A stretch of DNA of 49,579 nucleotides from a virus, in the IMG/VR virus record IMGVR_UViG_3300011997_000001, positions 1 through 49,579 of that record; one strand, given 5' to 3'. This document shows, one piece after another, positions 6,271-13,125 of the stretch. The translations under genes and the position numbers were made by a program. The notes beneath the pieces were generated by a model, which saw only the letters and a program-made list of their open reading frames with translations, ran no database searches and was not told where the DNA came from. Positions within the stretch are counted from its first letter, which is position 1. Each line of letters opens with the position of its first letter.

Positions 6271-6639
6271 ATGCCACTACCAGCACCACTAGTTGAGGAT
6301 GTACCGACCGTCCCGGACCTGGTCCGTGCGGCGATGACCCGCAAGGGCATGTCGACCCGTGAGGTTGCCGAACGCGCCGACGGCCGGCTGTCCCATTCCC
6401 AGATCGCCCGGATCTGCCGGGGTGAGACTGCGCAGATTCAGGCTGACTCGCTGCGCGCCCTGTCCGAGGCGTTGAGCATTCCGATCACGAAGCTGCGGAA
6501 GGCCAACGGCCACCAGCCTCGGGTGCCCACCCCGTTCATCCTTCCTGAACGCGCCAACGAATTGAACATCGCCGAACGCCGGGTGGTTGTGAACATGATC
6601 GGTGCGCTGCTCGCAGCCCACGACAGTGCCCGCACGTGA
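6271..6639 (+). CDS. Second XRE-family regulator
   Basis: A 122-residue protein with a clear XRE domain: VRAAMTRKGMSTREVAERAD, then RLSHSQIARICRGETAQI as recognition helix, then LRALSEALSIPITKL. The C-terminal 45 residues are helical (LNIAERRVVVNMIGALLAA). CAGGAGG precedes ATG 6271 with good spacing. It is separated from the integrase by attP, so in the prophage it would sit at the opposite end from the integrase. It overlaps the next gene by GTGA. It may control prophage-end genes or excision; that is inference. Confidence 0.82.
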   Translation: MPLPAPLVEDVPTVPDLVRAAMTRKGMSTREVAERADGRLSHSQIARICRGETAQIQADSLRALSEALSIPITKLRKANGHQPRVPTPFILPERANELNIAERRVVVNMIGALLAAHDSART

Positions 6640-6911
6640 CTGCTCTCGGCGAGAGCAGTCACCCGGCCATCCCCGGTCGGCCAGCGCACCAGGTCATCGA
6701 AGCGGCCGCGCAAGCCGACAGGGCACGCGGTCACGGTCTCGCAGATGAGCACCTGGTCACGTTGATGCTGGCCCGCAGAGCCCTCATGGGTCAGTCCGGT
6801 ATGCCGCCCCGGGCGGACCTGGTTGCGGCCATCATGGACCCGGCAGCGGACGCCTACGACCAGATGCTGATTGCCAGGATCAATGCGCACCTGGGGCGAG
6901 GACCACGCTGA
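6636..6911 (+). CDS. Hypothetical protein, 91 aa, partner of the XRE regulator
   Basis: GTG at 6636 overlaps the regulator stop (GTGA). The protein is helical: HQVIEAAAQADRARGHGLA, then HLVTLMLARRALMGQSGM, then DAYDQMLIARINAHLGRG. No membrane segment and no recognised family. Its 3' end overlaps the leftward small membrane protein by 32 bases, so the lysogeny and lysis transcripts converge here without an obvious shared terminator. The XRE-plus-small-partner layout recalls a toxin-antitoxin or regulator pair, but no toxin motif is seen. Confidence 0.65.
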   Translation: MTALGESSHPAIPGRPAHQVIEAAAQADRARGHGLADEHLVTLMLARRALMGQSGMPPRADLVAAIMDPAADAYDQMLIARINAHLGRGPR

Positions 6912-7062
6912 GCAGGAGCAGGACGATGCCGGCAGCGAGGATCTGCAGACCACGCCGAACGATGGGGTCGATACGGACCCGGATCCGCGGCTGGTCGGAG
7001 CGGACGTAGCGTGCGGCGATCAGACGCTGGCGGGCCTCGGCGTAACCCGGAGACCGAGGCAT
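6880..7062 (-). CDS. Small single-span membrane protein, 60 aa, lysis cassette
   Basis: A basic N-terminal half (ARQRLIAARYVRSDQPRIRV) is followed by one C-terminal transmembrane helix (GLQILAAGIVLLLLSVVLA). It is the last gene of the leftward operon, four bases after the holin-like gene. The size and topology suit a second holin, antiholin or spanin-like accessory; the exact role is not shown. Confidence 0.7.
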   Translation of the reverse strand: MPRSPGYAEARQRLIAARYVRSDQPRIRVRIDPIVRRGLQILAAGIVLLLLSVVLAPGAH

Positions 7063-7066
7063 GTCA

Positions 7067-7333
7067 CTAGCCCTCTGTGACGGACGCGGGCTGCGTCGCC
7101 AGGAACGGCAGGAACCGGGCGAGGAACCGGTCCACTACAGGCAGGGCCATGACGCGGGTGACACCAGCTGCGACAGCGAGGCCGGTCGCGGCCCACCCTG
7201 TTGCGGCGGCGGCGTCCTGATGCACGGCAGCCTCGTAGACCGGTGCGGCCACGGCTGCGGCTGCCACGATGCCTTGGAAGAGCGTGCGGGCGGTGGTGCG
7301 CCACGGGCGGACGATCTGGGTGGGTGCAGTCAT
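7067..7333 (-). CDS. Putative holin, 88 aa
   Basis: It has two candidate transmembrane segments: LFQGIVAAAAVAAPVYEAAV and ATGWAATGLAVAAGVTRVMA, with a positively charged start (RPWRTTART) and a short charged tail. The size, two-span pattern and position directly after the endolysin fit actinophage holins. It would permeabilise the membrane and release or activate the amidase. ATG 7333, 9 bases from the endolysin stop. Confidence 0.75.
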   Translation of the reverse strand: MTAPTQIVRPWRTTARTLFQGIVAAAAVAAPVYEAAVHQDAAAATGWAATGLAVAAGVTRVMALPVVDRFLARFLPFLATQPASVTEG

Positions 7334-7342
7334 GACGGTCTC

Positions 7343-8200
7343 CTAGTGGGTGTTGAGGTAGCGCTGCAGGGCTGTGATCGTTTGTGGGCCGGGGTCGCCG
7401 TCGCGTGTGGCGCCGACCATGCGCTGGATGGCCTTCCACGTGTTCGGGCCTTCGAGTCCGTCTGCCGGCGAACCGACCTTGCGTTGGATCGCCCGCCAGG
7501 AGACCGGCCCAAGGTTGCCGTCCTGGGTCACACCGGCCCACTGCTGCAGGCGGCGCTTCGTTACAGGTCCGAAGTCGCCGTCGACGACGAGCTTGCGCGT
7601 GGTGATCCTGGTGACTGCCCGCGATGGCGCCTTCCACACAGCCTTGGCTGCGGTGATGACAGCGACCTTGATGGGGATGGCCACACCGACCGGCATACCG
7701 GCGTGAGCCCAAGCTTTGAGTTCTGGGCCGGGGCAGGCGGTGGGGAAGCCGTCGCTATGGACCTTCTTGGCCAGGGCGTGCTTAGCGTCGGCGGTGAAGG
7801 TGTCGTGGAGCCAGCGGACTGACGCCTTGGTTTTGGGCGAGGAGACCTGGTCGCCACCGGTGGCGACCTGTATGCCGATCCACGGGGTGTTCCATCCGGC
7901 GCAGTGGGCGCCCAACGTGTCTCGGCCGCGGCCCTCGAAGATGAGGCCGTCGATGTCGGGGTAGCCGGGCGCGCTCACGACCAAGTAGTTGTAGCCGATG
8001 TCGTTCCAATGCTGGCCGTCCATGTGGTAGTTCTGGTCGGCTCGGACCCGCGCACAGGCCTCCGCGAAGGTGCGCAGGATGACCGGCTTGGCGCCGTCGT
8101 GGTGGGTGCACGTCGCGGTGCGGGCGCCGATGGCAACCTTGACCGGCGCGGCCTTCGGCCCTCGAGCGGACCACTCGGCGCGGGTCACGATTGTTGGCAT
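7343..8200 (-). CDS. Endolysin: N-acetylmuramoyl-L-alanine amidase with peptidoglycan-binding repeats
   Basis: A 285-residue endolysin. The N-terminal amidase_2/PGRP-type domain begins at EWSARGP; its zinc site is ATCTHHDG (H33/H34) with a later histidine and cysteine in KVHSDGFPTACPG, and YHMDGQHWNDIGYNYLV is the family's central motif. The C-terminal 90 residues are tandem peptidoglycan-binding units, each ending like DGDFGPVTKRRLQ, DGNLGPVSWRAIQ, DGLEGPNTWKAIQ and DGDPGPQTITALQ, so about four short repeats. It would cut the amide bond between MurNAc and the stem peptide. No signal peptide; export depends on the holin. Confidence 0.93.
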   Translation of the reverse strand: MPTIVTRAEWSARGPKAAPVKVAIGARTATCTHHDGAKPVILRTFAEACARVRADQNYHMDGQHWNDIGYNYLVVSAPGYPDIDGLIFEGRGRDTLGAHCAGWNTPWIGIQVATGGDQVSSPKTKASVRWLHDTFTADAKHALAKKVHSDGFPTACPGPELKAWAHAGMPVGVAIPIKVAVITAAKAVWKAPSRAVTRITTRKLVVDGDFGPVTKRRLQQWAGVTQDGNLGPVSWRAIQRKVGSPADGLEGPNTWKAIQRMVGATRDGDPGPQTITALQRYLNTH

Positions 8201-8201
8201 G

Positions 8202-8633
8202 TCAGCCCTTCCCTGTTGCTTTTTGGTAGGCGAGCCACGTCACCACGACGCCCTCGACTGCGGCGAGGATGCCCAGGCCTTTGGTGACTGGCAGGAACTT
8301 CCGCGCCGCCTTCTTGGCCCGGTCCTCGTCAGCAACATCAAGGGCCACGCGGGTTTCGTCGGCACGTTTTCGCCGTTGCGCGTCGGACTCTTCGAGATCC
8401 TTGCGTCGCCGCTCATCGGACTTCTCGAGCGCCTTCGCGGTGTCGTCACGGCCTCGCAGGTCTGACCGGAGATCCTGGATGGAGATCGTCAGATTGGCTA
8501 TCTCGGGGCCGATCCGTGCGAGGAGGCTGTCGACCGTGTTCAGTCGCGCCTCGTGGGTGTTGAGCCTCGCGTTGACCTCGCCTTGTGTTTGGCCTCGGGC
8601 GAATGCCTCATCGGCGGTCTCTGCCATGGTCAT
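8202..8633 (-). CDS. Coiled-coil protein with C-terminal membrane helix (lysis cassette)
   Basis: A long heptad-like coiled coil (NARLNTHEARLNTVDSLLAR, then highly charged EKSDERRRKDLEESDAQRR) leads to one C-terminal membrane helix (KGLGILAAVEGVVVTWLAY). It resembles DUF2746-type proteins found beside actinophage endolysins and might be a holin or spanin-like component. ATG 8627 has GAGG eight bases upstream and may be the true start; ATG 8633 is too close to it. It heads the lysis cassette and follows palindromic element R1. Confidence 0.75.
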   Translation of the reverse strand: MTMAETADEAFARGQTQGEVNARLNTHEARLNTVDSLLARIGPEIANLTISIQDLRSDLRGRDDTAKALEKSDERRRKDLEESDAQRRKRADETRVALDVADEDRAKKAARKFLPVTKGLGILAAVEGVVVTWLAYQKATGKG

Positions 8634-8670
8634 CGCCTCGGCTCGTTAGGGTCGGTCACTGTCAGCCCCT

Positions 8671-8715
8671 CATCGTGTGTCGTGGGGCGTGCTACACGCC
8701 ACGCCATCACGCTAA
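8671..8715 (-). promoter_or_regulatory. Late-gap palindromic element R1
   Basis: In the leftward direction it reads TTTAGCGTGATGG then CGTGGCGTGTAGCACGCCCCACG then ACACACG. CGTGGCGTG and CACGCC(CC)ACG form an imperfect inverted repeat. It is one of six related elements in the rare gaps between leftward genes and lies in the 120-base gap 8634-8753 before the lysis cassette. Confidence 0.55.
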
Positions 8716-8753
8716 AGGTGGGCGGCGCTGATCGCTTCAGGGCACGCCGTGGG

Positions 8754-9758
8754 TCAGCGGTAGCCGCGTTGGCGGATCGACTTCTGCACGGAATGAGTAC
8801 CCCGAGCGCGGACCACGGAGCGGCCCAGGCCGTCGTCACGTTGGACCTGACGCAAAGGAGGGCTGGCCAGTTTCCAGTAGCGGAAGCGCGGCAACCGGAA
8901 GGCGTAACGGATCGGGGCTGTGTGATCGAGGATTGAGGTGACATCCCAGGGTCCGCCTGCAGGTCCACCACCGACGTCCACCACGCCCGGCACAGACCCG
9001 CCCCCGAGGTGGGTGGGCTGCATGAACAGGGAGACCGCTGCCGCATTGCCCATCACAGACAAGGGGATCGTGACGTCGGTCGTGGTGTCTCGGGTGAGGA
9101 CACCGCCGGTGTTGACGTAGTCGCCGGGCGCGCCGACCGCCGTGGTCAAAGTGGTCAGCGACGTGCCCACCCCGTATGCCTGCCATGGCGGGATGGTGGC
9201 CCAGTCGGTGATGGGCGGGTCACAGTAGGCAACACGCGAGGTCGCCGCTTGTGGCGCAATGTCAGTGTTGAAGGTCTCCACGTACCGCAGGGGCACGATC
9301 CAGTCCTGCCAGCCAATGAGGGTGGTTGGCAGCGCCTCGTACTCGACGTAGTCGGTGGTAGAGGGGATGACAGAGAAGTCGACGCCCTCGACCAGGGATC
9401 CCAGCAGCGCGGGGTAGGTGTCCCGGTAGTCGAGGATGTCGGCGGTTGGGATGCTGATGTTGGCGACGGTCTGAGTGAAGCTGGCCTCACAGTTGTGGTG
9501 GTAGCCGCCAGTGTCAGGGTTCTGTTGTGTGGTTCCAGACACGTTGGCTTCAATGTTCGTGTTGCCTCCGGGGTCCCTCAGGCTCGAGCCAGCAGTCGCG
9601 GTGCTCTGCAACCCTGCCACCACGGTCGCGGTGTTGACCGGGCTACCCGAGAAGCCGCTGTCGACTGCGGACGACTGCACGACCCCGTAGTAGGGGAAGT
9701 TGAGGGAGTTGGGCGAGGTGGTGTAGTCCGGTGCTTGGATCCACTCAGACCAGCCCAT
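8754..9758 (-). CDS. Minor tail protein, 334 aa
   Basis: A beta-rich protein with aromatic-rich motifs (MGWSEWIQAPDYTTS, then WQDWIVPLRYVETF) and an Ala/Ser/Thr/Gly-rich body, without membrane segments. Position after the tail-tip genes and before lysis suggests a tail-tip, baseplate or fibre component. No enzymatic motif is seen. ATG 9758, nine bases from the upstream stop. Function is inferred mostly from position. Confidence 0.7.
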   Translation of the reverse strand: MGWSEWIQAPDYTTSPNSLNFPYYGVVQSSAVDSGFSGSPVNTATVVAGLQSTATAGSSLRDPGGNTNIEANVSGTTQQNPDTGGYHHNCEASFTQTVANISIPTADILDYRDTYPALLGSLVEGVDFSVIPSTTDYVEYEALPTTLIGWQDWIVPLRYVETFNTDIAPQAATSRVAYCDPPITDWATIPPWQAYGVGTSLTTLTTAVGAPGDYVNTGGVLTRDTTTDVTIPLSVMGNAAAVSLFMQPTHLGGGSVPGVVDVGGGPAGGPWDVTSILDHTAPIRYAFRLPRFRYWKLASPPLRQVQRDDGLGRSVVRARGTHSVQKSIRQRGYR

Positions 9759-9767
9759 GACGCACTC

Positions 9768-12107
9768 TCACTGGATCGGGCTCGGGTAGATCCGCCCCGA
9801 GATGAACGTCGAGGTCGGGGACCACTCAGCGACCCAGATCCAGCCGCCCTTGACTGAGTTGTACGTGAAGCCGCCCGTGTCCTTCAGTCGGCCGGTGAGC
9901 GTGCCGGAACCTTCCTGTCCGGGCCAGTACCCGGAAGCCGAGCCAGGACCGCCGAACGCCTCAATCAGGCCAAGGTCGTCCAGCGCGTCAGCCTTGGCCT
10001 CGGTGCGCCCAAACGGGTTGGTCCCCGACAGCGGGTCGCCCACGAGGTTGACGAGGTGCGCGGGTGTGACTGGTCCGGCGAAGAACGCCATGCAGAACGG
10101 TGCCGCAGGTGACTGGCTGCGAACGTCGAGCTTGGCGACCTGGCCGGCCGTGGACAGGGGGATGTGCAGGACGGTCCAGAGCCCGCCGTAGATGGCGTGC
10201 CTTGGGAGGATCCCGCCGTCGGACTCGCCGTCGAAGGGGACGATCTGGTCCTGGTCCATCCGGGAGCGCCGGTTGGTGCGGCCGGGCCTGCGGGCAGGGT
10301 CGACCATCGCCTCTTTGTTGCGCTGACGGATCGCAGCCAGGGTGATCGCATCGCGGGCGTGCTCGTCCACGGTGAGGGTGACGGACAGGTTGACCCAGTC
10401 ACGGTCCACGGCAGCGATATACAGCAACGGGTCGCCGCCGCCGTACCCAAGAGGCTTGATGTTCTGATCGGGCGTGATCAGGAACCGCGAGCCCTCGCGG
10501 GGGTCCGTGAGGAGCGTGACCGTCCCAGTCAGACCGGGGTCCTTGTCGCGGGCCAGCTCGAGTTTCGCGGAGGCTGTCGCGTCAGCCTTGGTGACGCCGG
10601 GGCCGTAGTCGGTGTCCCGCTCGTAGCGCATCGTGGACGTGTAACTGGGATTCGGCCCCTTGATCGCGCCGGAGGCGGTATAGAGGTACGGCTCGGTCTC
10701 TGTCGCGATAGCCAGCGGGCGACGGTACGCGCCCGTCAGGTCCCCGCCACCAGAGCCGACAGCGAACGTGGCATCCCAGGTTTGCGGGCCCACAATGCCG
10801 TCCACGAGCAGGCCGTAGTCAGCCTGGATCTGCCCGCAAATGCTGGCATCGGACGCGTTGAACACGCCGTCGAGCGGGACGTTGCCGGTCAGGTTCAGGT
10901 CGTTGACCCTGCGCTGCCAGTCAGTGACACCATGACCGGTGAGCGTGCCCGCATCGGTGTCGCCAATGCTCATCACAGTGGCACCGCTGGCGTAGGGGTA
11001 TGCCGGGGCGGTGTCGGCCATGAAGTTCGGGTAGCACCAGCCGGCCCAGGCGTAACCGTTCGGGGCGATGCCGCGACCGAACAGGGCGTTGGCTGTGGAG
11101 GTCATGTCGCGGCTGATGTTGATGTCCACGCCGCGAGCACCCACGGTCACCGTGTGGTGAACCGTCGTCGTGTCCTTGAGCTTGATGTCATACGTGCGAG
11201 CGGTGTTGGCGCGCTTGGCGACAGTCCACTGCGTTGTGGAGGTCCACGCGGTTGCGAGCAGGGACTGGACGTAGGCCATCTCGGAGTCGCCCGAGGACCC
11301 GCGGGCCATCGTGTTGATGCCCGTGTGGGGTGCGGCGATGGTTGGGTAACGGTGTGCCACGACGCCATTGAGGGCTTTGGCGATGACCGTGCCGATGTCG
11401 GTGGGGTCCATGATTGTCGGAACCCGATGGCCGAACGTGCTGGCCTGCCACGTGGTGCCGGACGCCCACCACGCGGTGCGAGACGAGCTGGCGTCGTTGC
11501 CACCGTCATCGGAGACCAGGTGCCCAGCCCACAGGCGTTTGATGGTGCCAGCGTTGAGCATGACGAGCTCGACCGTCGCGCCGGGGTGAAGCCAGGACAA
11601 CGAGCCCGTGCCAGAGGTGTCCTGCGGGGTGATCTGCGGGAAGTCGATGCTGAACTTCACGTCACCGAAGGGGCCTTCCTGGCGGTCGGACCCGATCGTG
11701 GTGGGCGCACCGCGCAGGTAGGTGACATCCACGCCGCCGATGATGACGTGAGGGACGCCCACGGTTTCGACGGTGCGGGCGTAGGAGTCGTAGACAGCAT
11801 CGCCGACCCGTACCCGGTGGTCGGTGCCGGGGGTCATTGCGGGCACGGTGATGGACTCGCGCATGATGGTGCGCTCGGTCAGCCCGACAGGTGGCAACGC
11901 CAGCGCGCCCACGGGCGGCAGGGACTCGGTGCCGGTGCCGATAATGGCGGGCGGGGTGTAGTCGAGGTCGCCTGTGTCGCTGGTGATTTCAAGGAAGGAC
12001 TGCTGGGAGAGGTCCGCAGACCAGCCGGCCAAAGCTGGCGTCATATAGCCGGGGACAACGTTCCCGGGCCTGCTAAGTACGGTGCCGAGTTGGCCGGTGA
12101 ACGCCAC
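9768..12107 (-). CDS. Tail-tip/minor tail protein with embedded peptidoglycan-binding unit
   Basis: A 779-residue structural protein. The middle (about residues 395-445) holds a peptidoglycan-binding-like unit: SICGQIQADYGLLVDGIVGP followed by QTWDATF, the same DGIxGPxTW signature as in the endolysin. The N-terminal part is beta-rich. The last 100 residues (HIPLSTAGQVAKLDVRSQ, then GGWIWVAEW) look like a separate jelly-roll or binding domain. GTG 12107 has AAGGGG upstream. It may contact the cell wall during entry. The upstream gene in the same strand is 1 kb away because a rightward gene intervenes. Confidence 0.78.
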   Translation of the reverse strand: MAFTGQLGTVLSRPGNVVPGYMTPALAGWSADLSQQSFLEITSDTGDLDYTPPAIIGTGTESLPPVGALALPPVGLTERTIMRESITVPAMTPGTDHRVRVGDAVYDSYARTVETVGVPHVIIGGVDVTYLRGAPTTIGSDRQEGPFGDVKFSIDFPQITPQDTSGTGSLSWLHPGATVELVMLNAGTIKRLWAGHLVSDDGGNDASSSRTAWWASGTTWQASTFGHRVPTIMDPTDIGTVIAKALNGVVAHRYPTIAAPHTGINTMARGSSGDSEMAYVQSLLATAWTSTTQWTVAKRANTARTYDIKLKDTTTVHHTVTVGARGVDINISRDMTSTANALFGRGIAPNGYAWAGWCYPNFMADTAPAYPYASGATVMSIGDTDAGTLTGHGVTDWQRRVNDLNLTGNVPLDGVFNASDASICGQIQADYGLLVDGIVGPQTWDATFAVGSGGGDLTGAYRRPLAIATETEPYLYTASGAIKGPNPSYTSTMRYERDTDYGPGVTKADATASAKLELARDKDPGLTGTVTLLTDPREGSRFLITPDQNIKPLGYGGGDPLLYIAAVDRDWVNLSVTLTVDEHARDAITLAAIRQRNKEAMVDPARRPGRTNRRSRMDQDQIVPFDGESDGGILPRHAIYGGLWTVLHIPLSTAGQVAKLDVRSQSPAAPFCMAFFAGPVTPAHLVNLVGDPLSGTNPFGRTEAKADALDDLGLIEAFGGPGSASGYWPGQEGSGTLTGRLKDTGGFTYNSVKGGWIWVAEWSPTSTFISGRIYPSPIQ

Positions 12108-12262
12108 GAGTCAGCCCCTTACGTCGTTGTTGGAGTGGGCGGCCACATCATGAGGTTAGGGCTGCAGGTTCAGGGTGTCGCTTGACCCGCCGGGGTGCTC
12201 AGGTGCCTGTCCCAGAGCCGGGACTTATGGGCGGGGGTCAGTAGGCGTCAGTCCCAAGCCCG

Positions 12263-12268
12263 TACTCT
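12263..12268 (+). promoter_or_regulatory. Predicted -10 box for a leaderless transcript
   Basis: TACTCT (TAnnnT) ends six bases before the ATG at 12275, and there is no Shine-Dalgarno match in the 20 bases upstream. In actinobacteria that spacing places the transcription start on the ATG itself, giving a leaderless mRNA. No good -35 is seen. The remainder of the gap 12108-12274 shows no gene. Confidence 0.45.
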
Positions 12269-12274
12269 CAGCAC

Positions 12275-13096
12275 ATGGCCAACAACCGGGGACGTCAGAG
12301 TGGAAACAGCGCGGCCAACGTCGGCCTCGCCGTAGGTGCGGTCATCGTCATCGCGATGGTTGGCTATGTCCTGACCAGGAGCACGGACACTGCAGCCGTT
12401 CCATCGGGATTGCCGACATCCGCCACAACGACGAGCAGCGCGCCAACGAAGGCGTCCATCGCCGCGCCGACGGTGCCCCTGTTGATCGAGGACGACTTCA
12501 CGAAGGCGCCGGATGGGAAGCCCACGAAGGCGGCAACCGGCCAGACCTACAGCATCGTGGAAACCGGCCTGAACACCTCGGGCATGACCGTCAGCGGCGG
12601 GCTTCTGCGTCACGGCGCTCCAACGGCCCGCAACGGCGCCAGCTACCTTGAAGCGCGCCTACCCGGTGACGTGCAGCGGATCGGGGCCGACGCAGTGTTC
12701 TCGAAGAACTCCGCGTTCATCGCACTGGTCGTCTGGCAAACGTCGCTCGCCGAAGCTCGCAACAAGACCGCGCCAGGACCCATACCTCGCGCTGGCATCC
12801 ACTTCGTGGCGGGCCCCCACGGCTGGCACCTCGGTATCTACACCGGCAAGGGTGAGGACATCCTGAAGACGGTGAACTTTCCGTCTGCACTGGTCGCCGA
12901 TGGGCAGACTGCTCACACGTTCGAGGTGACCCGCAAAGGCGATGAGGCTTGGGTCACCGCCCCCGACGGGACGGTCACCGGCCCGATCACCGACCCGCGG
13001 ATCTCTGACTGGGCCGGCCGATGGCCATGCTGGGAGCTGTACGAGTTCACGCCGGATATGAAGCCTGCCGCGTTCGCGAAGATCTGGGCAGGATAG
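12275..13096 (+). CDS. Membrane-anchored homolog of the tail receptor-binding domain (lysogenic moron candidate)
   Basis: A 273-residue protein read against the direction of the tail operon. Basic N-terminus (NNRGRQ), one membrane helix (about residues 14-34, ANVGLAVGAVIVIAMVGYVL), a Thr/Ser/Ala/Pro linker to about 68, then a globular domain to the end. Topology should be N-in, C-out. The domain (about 120-273) is homologous to residues 250-400 of the neighbouring tail protein: ASYLEARLPGDVQRIGA against AGYLQASLGARVRRIGA (10 of 17 identical), CWELYEF against IWELFEN, and the end FAKIWAG against FGAIWAD. Own promoter and opposite strand mark it as a moron. I infer display of the phage's binding domain on lysogens, probably for superinfection exclusion. 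Confidence 0.8.
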   Translation: MANNRGRQSGNSAANVGLAVGAVIVIAMVGYVLTRSTDTAAVPSGLPTSATTTSSAPTKASIAAPTVPLLIEDDFTKAPDGKPTKAATGQTYSIVETGLNTSGMTVSGGLLRHGAPTARNGASYLEARLPGDVQRIGADAVFSKNSAFIALVVWQTSLAEARNKTAPGPIPRAGIHFVAGPHGWHLGIYTGKGEDILKTVNFPSALVADGQTAHTFEVTRKGDEAWVTAPDGTVTGPITDPRISDWAGRWPCWELYEFTPDMKPAAFAKIWAG

Positions 13097-13125
13097 ACCG
13101 GGCTGCTTATGTCCCGAGGGCGGGG

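Noticed and set aside
6996-7020. GAGCGGACGTAGCGTGCG as a sixth operator
   Set aside because: It lies in the coding region of the 60-aa membrane protein, lacks the palindrome, and has no gene start next to it.
10164-12185. A 673-codon rightward open frame opposite the 779-aa tail protein
   Set aside because: It is the antisense of a well-formed structural gene in GC-rich DNA; composition (Gly/Arg/Val/His-rich) and lack of a start signal are those of a shadow frame.
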